Below the pieces are notes generated by a model, which saw only the letters and a list, made by a program, of their open reading frames with translations, was not told where the DNA came from and did no database searches. Source: a virus. Taken from it: DNA of 20,513 nucleotides. Shown piece after piece: positions 13,847 to 19,953 of the stretch. The first letter of the stretch is position 1. Every line of letters starts with the position of its first letter. Position numbers and translations under genes: made by a program. Where the stretch lies: IMG/VR virus record IMGVR_UViG_3300002835_012175, positions 1 through 20,513 of that record. One strand, given 5' to 3'.

Positions 13847-14522
13847 CAAGTATATTAAGTTTGCAGAAAATTTATTGGATTCTTTGGGAAAGTATTCTTT
13901 CCTAAATGAAAATTTTAAAGTTAATTTGTTTGTCTTTTCAAACGTACCCCAAATTTTTAATTTAAAAAACGGAAGAATTGACACAAAGGGAATAATGACC
14001 ACACATGTTCCGTTTCCAATGATATCTCTTTTGAGGTATCATTATTACGGTAGTTGCCAAGAGCTGGAAAACTATGATTATATTTTTCATATAGACTGCG
14101 ATATGGAACTAAAACAAGTGGTTGGCCAAGAAATACTTTCAGAAAGAACCTGTGTATTGCATCCCGGATTTACATGGAACCAAGATGTAAATTCTTATCC
14201 ATATGATAGAAATGATCAAAGTAATGCATATGTCGCATATGGTGATGGAAAGCAGTATTACCAAAACTGCTTTCAGGGAGGATCTTCACAAGAATTTTTA
14301 AAAATGTGTTCCACATTGAAACACAGGGCGGAAGAAGATTTAAGAAAAAATTATATAGCACTCTGGCATGATGAGAGCTACATGAATCGTTATATGGTGG
14401 AAAATCCACCCACACTAGTTTTGCCACCGACATACGCACAGCCAGAGAACTGGCCTCCTTTTGGTGAAACAAAAATAATGCACTTGGTTAAGAATCATCT
14501 TGAAATGAGGATAAGCACATGA
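13815..14522 (+). CDS. GT6-family (ABO/alpha-1,3-Gal(NAc) transferase-like) glycosyltransferase
   Basis: 235 residues from ATG 13815. The GT6 landmarks are in order: IATNKYIKFAENLLDS (8-23), PFPMISLLRYHYY, YDYIFHIDCDME with the DXD metal site D94-C95-D96, HPGF, YYQNCFQGGSSQEFLKM, IALWHDESYMNRY (W184-H185-D186-E187-S188) and HLVKNHLEMR. Animal members are the ABO A/B transferases and alpha-1,3-galactosyltransferase, which add Gal or GalNAc to galactose, in the ABO case to the fucosylated H structure. From memory, most bacterial GT6 proteins have NXN instead of DXD, and the cyanophage P-SSM2 member keeps DXD; this gene has the DXD form, so it should be metal-dependent. It has no membrane anchor. 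Overlaps GT4 by 32 bases and the epimerase by ATGA. Confidence 0.88.
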   Translation: MKIAFVTIATNKYIKFAENLLDSLGKYSFLNENFKVNLFVFSNVPQIFNLKNGRIDTKGIMTTHVPFPMISLLRYHYYGSCQELENYDYIFHIDCDMELKQVVGQEILSERTCVLHPGFTWNQDVNSYPYDRNDQSNAYVAYGDGKQYYQNCFQGGSSQEFLKMCSTLKHRAEEDLRKNYIALWHDESYMNRYMVENPPTLVLPPTYAQPENWPPFGETKIMHLVKNHLEMRIST

Positions 14523-15418
14523 AATATTTGGTTACCGGTGGAGCGGGATTTATAGGTTCAAACATCGTAAATGAACTCATTGCAGAAGGTCATGAAGTAG
14601 ACGTAATCGATGATCTATCTTCAGATGCACATGAAGAATTTTATTTTAATGAAAATGCAACATACCATCTGGTGTCTGTCTTGGACTATACCTTATGTTC
14701 AGATGTAATGAACGTCTGTAAACCAGATTATGTTTTGCATCTTGCCGCAGAGGCAAGAATACAAAATTGTGTATTGGACCCAACAAAAGCATATGAAACG
14801 AATTTGATCGGGACACTCAACATGCTTGCTTTGTGTAAAAAATATTCAGTCAAACGTCTAGTTCTGTCCTCAACATCTGCAATATATGGGTTGAAAAACA
14901 CAGGCCCATTGAATGAATCGATGTTACCGGATTGTCTTAATGCATACTCTCTTTCAAAATACAATGCAGAGCAGGCATGTGAACTTTACGGCAAAATGTA
15001 TGGTCAAGACACAATATGTTTAAGATACTTTAATGTTTATGGGCCCAACCAACCCACCAAAGGACAATACGCCCCCGTCATCGGAGTATTTCAAAGACAA
15101 AAGACAAATAATCAAAGTTTGACTGTCGTGGGTGATGGAGAGCAAACCAGAGATTATGTTCATGTGAAAGATGTTGTTGCGGCAAACATATTAGCATCAC
15201 AACACCCCGGTACTTTTACTGGTGATGTTTTTAACGTAGGCTGTGGTAAAAATTATTCAGTAAACTGGATTGCAAATAAGATTGAATCCGATAAAACTAA
15301 AATAACAAATATTCCAGCAAGAGGTGGTGAAGCTCGTGATACCATTTCAAACATAGAAAAGATAAAAAGTGTTTTTGGATGGCAACCATCTATATCTTTA
15401 GATGAATGGCTTAAGTGA
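14519..15418 (+). CDS. NAD-dependent sugar epimerase/dehydratase (extended SDR, GalE-like)
   Basis: 299 residues from ATG 14519, overlapping the GT6 gene by ATGA. The NAD-binding motif TGGAGFIGSN (6-15), LHLAAEARI, LSSTSAIYG, the catalytic Y143-x3-K147 in NAYSLSKYNAE, RYFNVYGPNQP and DYVHVKDVV are the standard extended-SDR signature. UDP-glucose/UDP-GlcNAc 4-epimerase is the closest generic role; dehydratase or other NDP-sugar epimerase activity cannot be excluded. Placed directly after GT6, it could supply UDP-Gal or UDP-GalNAc. The protein ends at SLDEWLK, slightly short of many relatives. Last gene of the cassette. Confidence 0.85.
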   Translation: MKYLVTGGAGFIGSNIVNELIAEGHEVDVIDDLSSDAHEEFYFNENATYHLVSVLDYTLCSDVMNVCKPDYVLHLAAEARIQNCVLDPTKAYETNLIGTLNMLALCKKYSVKRLVLSSTSAIYGLKNTGPLNESMLPDCLNAYSLSKYNAEQACELYGKMYGQDTICLRYFNVYGPNQPTKGQYAPVIGVFQRQKTNNQSLTVVGDGEQTRDYVHVKDVVAANILASQHPGTFTGDVFNVGCGKNYSVNWIANKIESDKTKITNIPARGGEARDTISNIEKIKSVFGWQPSISLDEWLK

Positions 15419-15422
15419 TTTA

Positions 15423-15450
15423 TTGACTTATCTAATTTAAATGGTACTCT
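15423..15450 (+). promoter_or_regulatory. Possible sigma-70-like promoter for gene 55
   Basis: TTGACT (15423-15428), a 16-base spacer and TACTCT (15445-15450) lie in the 38-base gap before gene 55. The predicted start is at about 15457, the G of the GTG. The -10 is only a fair match; TATAAA at 15451-15456 may also contribute. A host-type promoter fits the need to make the late sigma factor before late transcription. Confidence 0.45.
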
Positions 15451-15456
15451 TATAAA

Positions 15457-16023
15457 GTGAAAAAGCCTAAAAAGAAAAAGAAAAAAGAAACTGATGCTGA
15501 TTACGTAAGCAACCAAGCTTTATATGATGCATTAGTAGACTATAAAATAAAAATAACAGATGCAGAAAATGCTGGAAGAAAAAAGCCAAAGCTTCCGGAT
15601 TTTATTGGAGAATGTGTTTTAAAAATAGCTACGAGACTTTCTTTTAGGCCAAATTTTGCAAATTATCCATATAGAGAAGAAATGGTATCCGATGCAGTGT
15701 TAAATTGCATAACATATATTGATAATTTTGATCCCAGCAAGTCTACTAGCCCATTTGGCTACCTTACCCAGATTTGCTGGTTTTCTTTTGTACGGATAAT
15801 AAACAAAGAGAAAAAAGAAAAATACGTTCAGTATAAGTTTGCTGAACAAAAAAACGATAAAGACTTTCATAATTGGTTTAATGAGACCTATGCAGGTATA
15901 GACATAGGTCGAAGAGATTTTTTTGGATTAACCGATCTGGATATGGAAAGATTTGATGAGATGTTAAGTACAAAAAAATCAAAAAGAAAGAAAAGAACAA
16001 AAAAAGGTCTATTTGATATATGA
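15457..16023 (+). CDS. 55: Late-transcription sigma factor gp55
   Basis: 188 residues from GTG 15457; there is no ATG near the start of the homology. T4 gp55 (185 residues) replaces sigma-70 on host RNA polymerase and recognises TATAAATA late promoters, stimulated by the gp45 clamp. After a lysine-rich start (KKPKKKKKK) the sequence YVSNQALYDALVDYK lines up with T4 YVNNKELLQAIIDWK. Further matches are FRPNFANYPYREEMVSDAV, YIDNFDPSKSTSPFGYLTQICWFSFVR and NKEKKEKY, the region-2-like DNA- and polymerase-binding core. The C-terminal tail is also basic, ending KKGLFDI. Its presence fits the late boxes seen elsewhere in the window. Its stop overlaps the start of gene 47 as ATGA. Confidence 0.94.
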   Translation: MKKPKKKKKKETDADYVSNQALYDALVDYKIKITDAENAGRKKPKLPDFIGECVLKIATRLSFRPNFANYPYREEMVSDAVLNCITYIDNFDPSKSTSPFGYLTQICWFSFVRIINKEKKEKYVQYKFAEQKNDKDFHNWFNETYAGIDIGRRDFFGLTDLDMERFDEMLSTKKSKRKKRTKKGLFDI

Positions 16024-17066
16024 AAGCTGTTATTTTGAATGACAGCCATTTTGGCTATAAAGCGGATTCCCCGATTGTTCTTGAATATTTTTTAAAGTTT
16101 TTTGAGGAGCAGTTGTTTCCTTATCTAAAGGAAAACAATATCAAAACAATCTTTCATCTGGGAGATGTTTTTGATCGCAGAAAGTATGTAAACTTCCGTA
16201 CCTTAAATCAAGTTCGCACCAGATTTATGGAACCCCTGCGCGACATGGGTATCAAGTGTATCGCTATTTGCGGTAATCATGATACTTATTACAAAAACAA
16301 TAACCGAGTAAACTCTTTGGATGAATTGGTATCCCAGTATACCAACTGGGAGATCTATTCTGAGCCAATTGAGATAAGCACCACAGCTGGATGTGTGGCC
16401 CTTTTACCTTGGATCAACCCAGAGAACGAGGAGGCCGCAGCAAAATTTATTTCAGAAACCACATGCAGTGTTCTGTTGGGCCACCTTGAACTCTGTGGCT
16501 TCCAGAGCATTCGAGGAATTTTTATAGAGCAAGGATATGACCCAAAACACTTTGACAAGTTTGATTATGTACTCACCGGTCATTATCATGTTAAGTCTAG
16601 TCGTGATAATATTCATTACCTGGGTACGCAGTATCAGATGGCTTTCTCGGATGTATGGGAACCAAAGGGCTTCCACGTATTTGATTTTTCGTCTAGAGAA
16701 CTTGTATTCATCCAGAATCCTAGAAAACTTTTCTATACGTTTGACTATAATGAAGACCAACCGCAACAACTGGACTATTCGACATTCAAGGATTGCTACG
16801 TCAAGATCTTTGTCAAGAAGCGGACGAAGGCTGCGCCGTTTGAGAAATACATGGATAAGTTCTATGAGGCGGGTGTGGCGGAACTGGCTGTCACCGAGGA
16901 AGTTAGCGCAAACCCTGAACTGGTTGCGGTGGACGTACACAAGGACACTCTACAGTTACTACATGAGGAACTTGGAACCATTAACGAGAAGTCAATCGAC
17001 AAGCAAATGCTTGCCAAGATAATAGACGAAGCGTATAATAGTGCACTGTCAAAGGATGAAGAGTGA
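16020..17066 (+). CDS. 47: gp47 recombination nuclease subunit (Mre11/SbcD-like)
   Basis: 348 residues from ATG 16020, near T4's 339. The metallophosphoesterase motifs are complete: NDSHFG with D8 and H10, GDVFDRRK (48-55), GNHDTY (85-90), LLGHLELCGF, and GHYH (187-190) binding two metals. gp47 with gp46 forms the T4 equivalent of Mre11/Rad50, which resects double-strand ends for recombination-dependent replication and degrades host DNA. The genes 47 and 46 overlap as GTGA, as expected of a stoichiometric pair. GC content is higher in its second half (27 of 60 bases at 16801-16860). Confidence 0.95.
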   Translation: MKAVILNDSHFGYKADSPIVLEYFLKFFEEQLFPYLKENNIKTIFHLGDVFDRRKYVNFRTLNQVRTRFMEPLRDMGIKCIAICGNHDTYYKNNNRVNSLDELVSQYTNWEIYSEPIEISTTAGCVALLPWINPENEEAAAKFISETTCSVLLGHLELCGFQSIRGIFIEQGYDPKHFDKFDYVLTGHYHVKSSRDNIHYLGTQYQMAFSDVWEPKGFHVFDFSSRELVFIQNPRKLFYTFDYNEDQPQQLDYSTFKDCYVKIFVKKRTKAAPFEKYMDKFYEAGVAELAVTEEVSANPELVAVDVHKDTLQLLHEELGTINEKSIDKQMLAKIIDEAYNSALSKDEE

Positions 17067-18784
17067 TTGAATTTTTAACTGTTCGCTTCAAAAACTTTGG
17101 GTCATTCGGCAACAACTTTTCCGAAATAGACCTCAACACAAGAAAGACCACGCTTGTAACTGGAACAAACGGTCACGGCAAGTCTTTTGCATTGCTTGAT
17201 TCGCTATGCTTTGGTTTATTTGGCAAGCCATTTCGCCCAATCAATATCCCCCAGCTGGTCAACAGCGTAAACGGCAAGGGTTGTGTCGTTGAGATAGAAT
17301 TCAACAAGTCCGGGGCACACTACTTGGTACGCCGTGGTCTCTCTCCAAAGATCTTTGAGATCCATAAGAACGGAGAGATGATTGATCAGAATGCCAAGAC
17401 CAAGGACTACCAAGAAATGTTCGAGGAACAGATTCTTGGTTTTGATTATTCGGCTTTTAAGCAAGTAGTGATTCTTGGCAAGTCAAACTTCATCCCCTTC
17501 ATGCAATTGACTCCTGCGGAGCGTAGAAAGATCATTGAAGGGCTACTGGATCTTGACATTCTTGCAGATATGAACCAGTATGTCAAAGGACAGCTGGGAT
17601 CCTTGAAGGTAAGCATAGCCGAGAATGAGTCGTTGGTCAAGATCTCCCATGAAAAGATCAAGGCCCAAAAACAATTCATCGATCAGGTAAAGACGCATAA
17701 TGCGGACGACATCAAATTAATTGATGAAAAAATTGAATCGTTTGAGGCCAATATCAAACTAAGCAAATCTGAGAGAAGCGAGTTTGCAAAACAACTTGAA
17801 AAACTTTTAGGGGAGCAGGCAAAGTATCAAAAGACGGTTCAGTCTTTAAAAGATGTGCCCCTAATGCTGGCAAAAACAGAAGCCCTGGAGACGACGCTAA
17901 AAGAGGAAATAGAATCTCTGAATACTTCCGCAACATGTAAATGCTGCGGACAAGAACTTCCGTTAAAACAAAAAGAAAAGCATATTCAAGAAAAGAAGAA
18001 TAAACTTTTAGAATGTCAAAAAGCAATAAAAATTGCCCAAGACAAAAACCAAAAACTCCTTGATGCACAAAGCCAATACAATTCCTATAAAGAGGAAATC
18101 GACACGATGAACAATGATATCGTGGGAATAAATTATAGAATTGGTAACGGTGAAGAGAACGTAAAGCGACTTCAAAAAGAAAAGAAAGACAAACAAGCAT
18201 CCAGCAATATATCTTCTTTGGAAGAAAGTCTGCACAAATCTGAATCCGAAAAGCAAGAACTTACTAATACCCTACAGACTCTTATCAATGAACAAATTCA
18301 CTACGATGTTGTCTACGATATTCTTAAGGATGGCGGTCTTAAGAGCCGTATCATCAAACATTATGTTCCCATCATCAATGGACTCGTCAACAAGTTCCTC
18401 GGAAAGCTTAATCTCTACGTTGACTTCACCATCGATGAGGAGTTCAAGGAAACCATCAAGTCACGATACCGAGATGCATTCTCATATTCCTCTTTCTCTG
18501 AGGGAGAAAAGCAGCGTATCGATCTGGCCATACTGCTGACTTGGCGTGAGGTAGCCAAGATGAAAAACAGCCTAAATTGCAACCTGCTGATCTTTGATGA
18601 GATATTGGATTCATCCTTGGATGCTTCTGGGACAGAGTCTTTTCTCAAGCTTCTAAACAAGATGAAGAATAAATGTTCAATTTTTATTATTAGCCACAAG
18701 GCAGATGCTTTGGTTGATAAGTTTGATTCTTCGATGCAGTTTGAAAAGAAAAATAATTTTTCAAAGATTAAGGCAAATATCTAA
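17063..18784 (+). CDS. 46: gp46 recombination ATPase subunit (Rad50/SbcC-like)
   Basis: 573 residues from GTG 17063 (T4: 560), overlapping gene 47 by GTGA. Walker A is GTNGHGKS (34-41). Coiled-coil arms follow, with a zinc-hook CxxC in TCKCCGQEL (C292 and C295; C294 is an extra cysteine). The ABC signature is FSEGEKQR (478-485), and Walker B is LLIFDE (508-513) with a SSLD D-loop. This matches an SMC-like ATPase that partners gp47. The ends are more GC-rich than the hinge side of the coiled coil. Its stop TAA lies inside a late-type box for the next small gene. Confidence 0.95.
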   Translation: MIEFLTVRFKNFGSFGNNFSEIDLNTRKTTLVTGTNGHGKSFALLDSLCFGLFGKPFRPINIPQLVNSVNGKGCVVEIEFNKSGAHYLVRRGLSPKIFEIHKNGEMIDQNAKTKDYQEMFEEQILGFDYSAFKQVVILGKSNFIPFMQLTPAERRKIIEGLLDLDILADMNQYVKGQLGSLKVSIAENESLVKISHEKIKAQKQFIDQVKTHNADDIKLIDEKIESFEANIKLSKSERSEFAKQLEKLLGEQAKYQKTVQSLKDVPLMLAKTEALETTLKEEIESLNTSATCKCCGQELPLKQKEKHIQEKKNKLLECQKAIKIAQDKNQKLLDAQSQYNSYKEEIDTMNNDIVGINYRIGNGEENVKRLQKEKKDKQASSNISSLEESLHKSESEKQELTNTLQTLINEQIHYDVVYDILKDGGLKSRIIKHYVPIINGLVNKFLGKLNLYVDFTIDEEFKETIKSRYRDAFSYSSFSEGEKQRIDLAILLTWREVAKMKNSLNCNLLIFDEILDSSLDASGTESFLKLLNKMKNKCSIFIISHKADALVDKFDSSMQFEKKNNFSKIKANI

Positions 18785-18787
18785 ATA
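18780..18787 (+). promoter_or_regulatory. Possible late promoter box (TCTAAATA) overlapping the gene 46 stop
   Basis: TCTAAATA differs from TATAAATA at one base and contains the gp46 TAA. T4-type spacing starts a transcript near 18793, two bases before ATG 18795. The virion-like nature of the next gene makes late expression reasonable, but the mismatch keeps confidence low. Confidence 0.4.
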
Positions 18788-18794
18788 TTTGTAA

Positions 18795-19079
18795 ATGTTC
18801 AGAGGAAAATTTAAATCAAAAACTGATAGAGGAACTAATGTTCTTTACAATATAAATGATGTTGTCCTCGAACAGGGATCTTTATACAAATGCGTAAACC
18901 CTTCAAGTGTAAGCCCAGTAAAAGATAAAAATAAATGGGTATCAATTGGACTTTCTGAGGTCTACAAGGGAACTTTACCACCAGTAAGCCCGATAGAAAA
19001 CCAAATGTGGATTTCGGATTCTGGGGTGATGTATATTTGGTACAGAGATGATAACGGTTTTCAGTGGATTGAAGTTTGA
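18795..19079 (+). CDS. Small virion-type protein, carbohydrate-binding/fibre-like
   Basis: 94 residues from ATG 18795. The middle, YNINDVVLEQGSLYKCVN then NKWVSIG, resembles the chitin-binding type 3 (CBM5/12) pattern of Y-x-x-GD-V, G-x-x-Y-x-C and a tryptophan. The C-terminal GTLPPVSPIENQMWISDSG with YIWYRDDNGFQWIEV resembles the short repeat found in phage tail fibres and head decoration proteins (P-x-NP-x-GD-xW ... Y-YYDG-x-QW). A surface-exposed structural role is thus likely. It is oddly placed between replication genes 46 and 45. No Shine-Dalgarno sequence. Family assignment is tentative. Confidence 0.55.
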   Translation: MFRGKFKSKTDRGTNVLYNINDVVLEQGSLYKCVNPSSVSPVKDKNKWVSIGLSEVYKGTLPPVSPIENQMWISDSGVMYIWYRDDNGFQWIEV

Positions 19080-19103
19080 CTTAAATTAAAATGGAGTTAT
19101 GAT
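19076..19103 (+). promoter_or_regulatory. Sigma-70-like promoter before the 50-residue ORF and gene 45
   Basis: TTGACT (19076-19081), a 16-base spacer and TATGAT (19098-19103) give a good host-type promoter. Its -35 overlaps the TGA stop of the preceding gene. The predicted start is about 19110, the A of the next ATG. It could drive the basic protein, gp45 and gp44 early. Confidence 0.6.
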
Positions 19104-19109
19104 ACAGAT

Positions 19110-19262
19110 ATGAACGAAGACAGTTTTGAAAAGTTTACCAATCGCCGCAAGAACAAGCCATCGGGATTTAGCAAAAAGCAGCAAACCCGAAACAAACGTG
19201 GAAACAGACATGAGCAAAAGCAGAAGCTGAATGATTCTGTATATCGAAGAGACCTTGATTAA
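19110..19262 (+). CDS. 50-residue basic protein of unknown function
   Basis: ATG 19110 to TAA 19262. I do not recognise it. It has 8 lysines and 7 arginines against 7 acidic residues, with a polar, Q/N/K/R-rich middle (KKQQTRNKRGNRHEQKQK) and no hydrophobic core, so it is probably disordered or nucleic-acid-binding. It fills the space between the small virion-like gene and gene 45; in T4 the same neighbourhood holds small genes such as 45.2 and rpbA, but there is no visible similarity. A promoter-like element ends just before it, and only 17 bases separate it from gp45. The clean ORF in a compact genome supports it being real. Confidence 0.6.
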   Translation: MNEDSFEKFTNRRKNKPSGFSKKQQTRNKRGNRHEQKQKLNDSVYRRDLD

Positions 19263-19279
19263 TTTACATAAGGATTTAT

Positions 19280-19951
19280 ATGAGTACTGTGACAAAAATG
19301 CGTCTTACAAAAGAAACTCTTTCTATTCTAAAAAACTTTGCCGCAATCAATTCAAACATCCTGATTAAACCAGGCAATGCATTGAAGACAATGAGCCCGG
19401 GAAAGAATATCTATGCAGAGGCTACGGTCCAAGAAGATTTTGACGTTGAGGTTCCGATCTGGGATCTCAACAAGTTTTTGGGCGTAGTTAGCATGTTCAA
19501 CAACCCAGATCTTGAGTTTGAGGAAACATTTGTTACTATTTCCAATGGCCACTCAAGCGTAAAGTACTTTTACTCAGAGCCGTCTTTGCTTACTGTTCCA
19601 AACAAAGATCTGAAGATGCCAAAGACCATTGTTTCATTCTCTCTGAATGAGCACACTTTGAATGAGATTTTGAAGGCATCTAGCATTCTTCAGGTCAGTG
19701 ATGTCCAGATCCTCGGCAATGATGGTGTCCTGAAGATTATTGTAAATGACAACAGCAACAGTTCATCAAACAGCTTTTCGGTTGTAATTGATGAAAATTA
19801 TTCTGGTCCTGATTACGAAGGATCGTTTAATGTGTCAGAGATTAAATTTTTGCCAGGGTCGTATACTGTAGATCTGACAGGAACAGTAATCTCCAAGTTT
19901 ACTCACCAAAGCCAGTCCATCTCCTATTACGTCGCAATCAACAAGGGATAA
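19280..19951 (+). CDS. 45: gp45 sliding clamp
   Basis: 223 residues from ATG 19280 (T4: 228), with AAGGA at 19270-19274, five bases upstream. The T4-type clamp pattern is clear: MRLTKETLSILKNFAAINSNI, the PGKNIYAEA strand, FDVEVPIWDLNKFLGVVS, and the C-terminal ISYYVAINKG. The clamp is a homotrimeric ring that tethers DNA polymerase gp43 to DNA and, on late promoters in T4, activates gp55-dependent transcription. It is followed two bases later by gene 44. Confidence 0.95.
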   Translation: MSTVTKMRLTKETLSILKNFAAINSNILIKPGNALKTMSPGKNIYAEATVQEDFDVEVPIWDLNKFLGVVSMFNNPDLEFEETFVTISNGHSSVKYFYSEPSLLTVPNKDLKMPKTIVSFSLNEHTLNEILKASSILQVSDVQILGNDGVLKIIVNDNSNSSSNSFSVVIDENYSGPDYEGSFNVSEIKFLPGSYTVDLTGTVISKFTHQSQSISYYVAINKG

Positions 19952-19953
19952 AA

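Larger units (their letters stand above)
4451..15418 (+). other. Glycan-biosynthesis cargo block inserted between uvsY and gene 55
   Basis: Fifteen consecutive same-strand genes, all related to sugar activation, transfer or methylation (one GDPD-like), sit between the T4 core genes uvsY and 55. Most neighbours overlap or abut, the longest gap is 10 bases, and no internal promoter is obvious, so it is probably one transcript. Most of it is strikingly AT-rich (8 of 60 bases G+C at 6601-6660, 9 of 60 at 8101-8160). From about 13.2 kb it is less so. I found no direct repeats, integrase or tRNA at its borders. Confidence 0.8.

Noticed and set aside
4451-15418. Idea that the glycosyltransferases modify phage DNA, as T4 alpha/beta-glucosyltransferases do
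   Set aside because: No dCMP hydroxymethylase or known DNA glucosyltransferase motif is present in the window, and GT11/GT6/GT25-like families act on glycans.
4359-15456. Attachment sites, integrase, transposase or tRNA bordering the cargo
   Set aside because: I found no direct repeats, recombinase motif or cloverleaf at either border; acquisition by homologous recombination between phages is as likely.
16332-16351. 7-bp hairpin (TCCCAGT/ACTGGGA) inside gene 47
   Set aside because: Short, in the middle of a coding region, with no T-run; probably incidental.
16452-17022. Two open frames of about 160 residues (one per strand) inside gene 47
   Set aside because: Arginine- and serine-rich out-of-frame translations of a conserved nuclease gene; no independent support.
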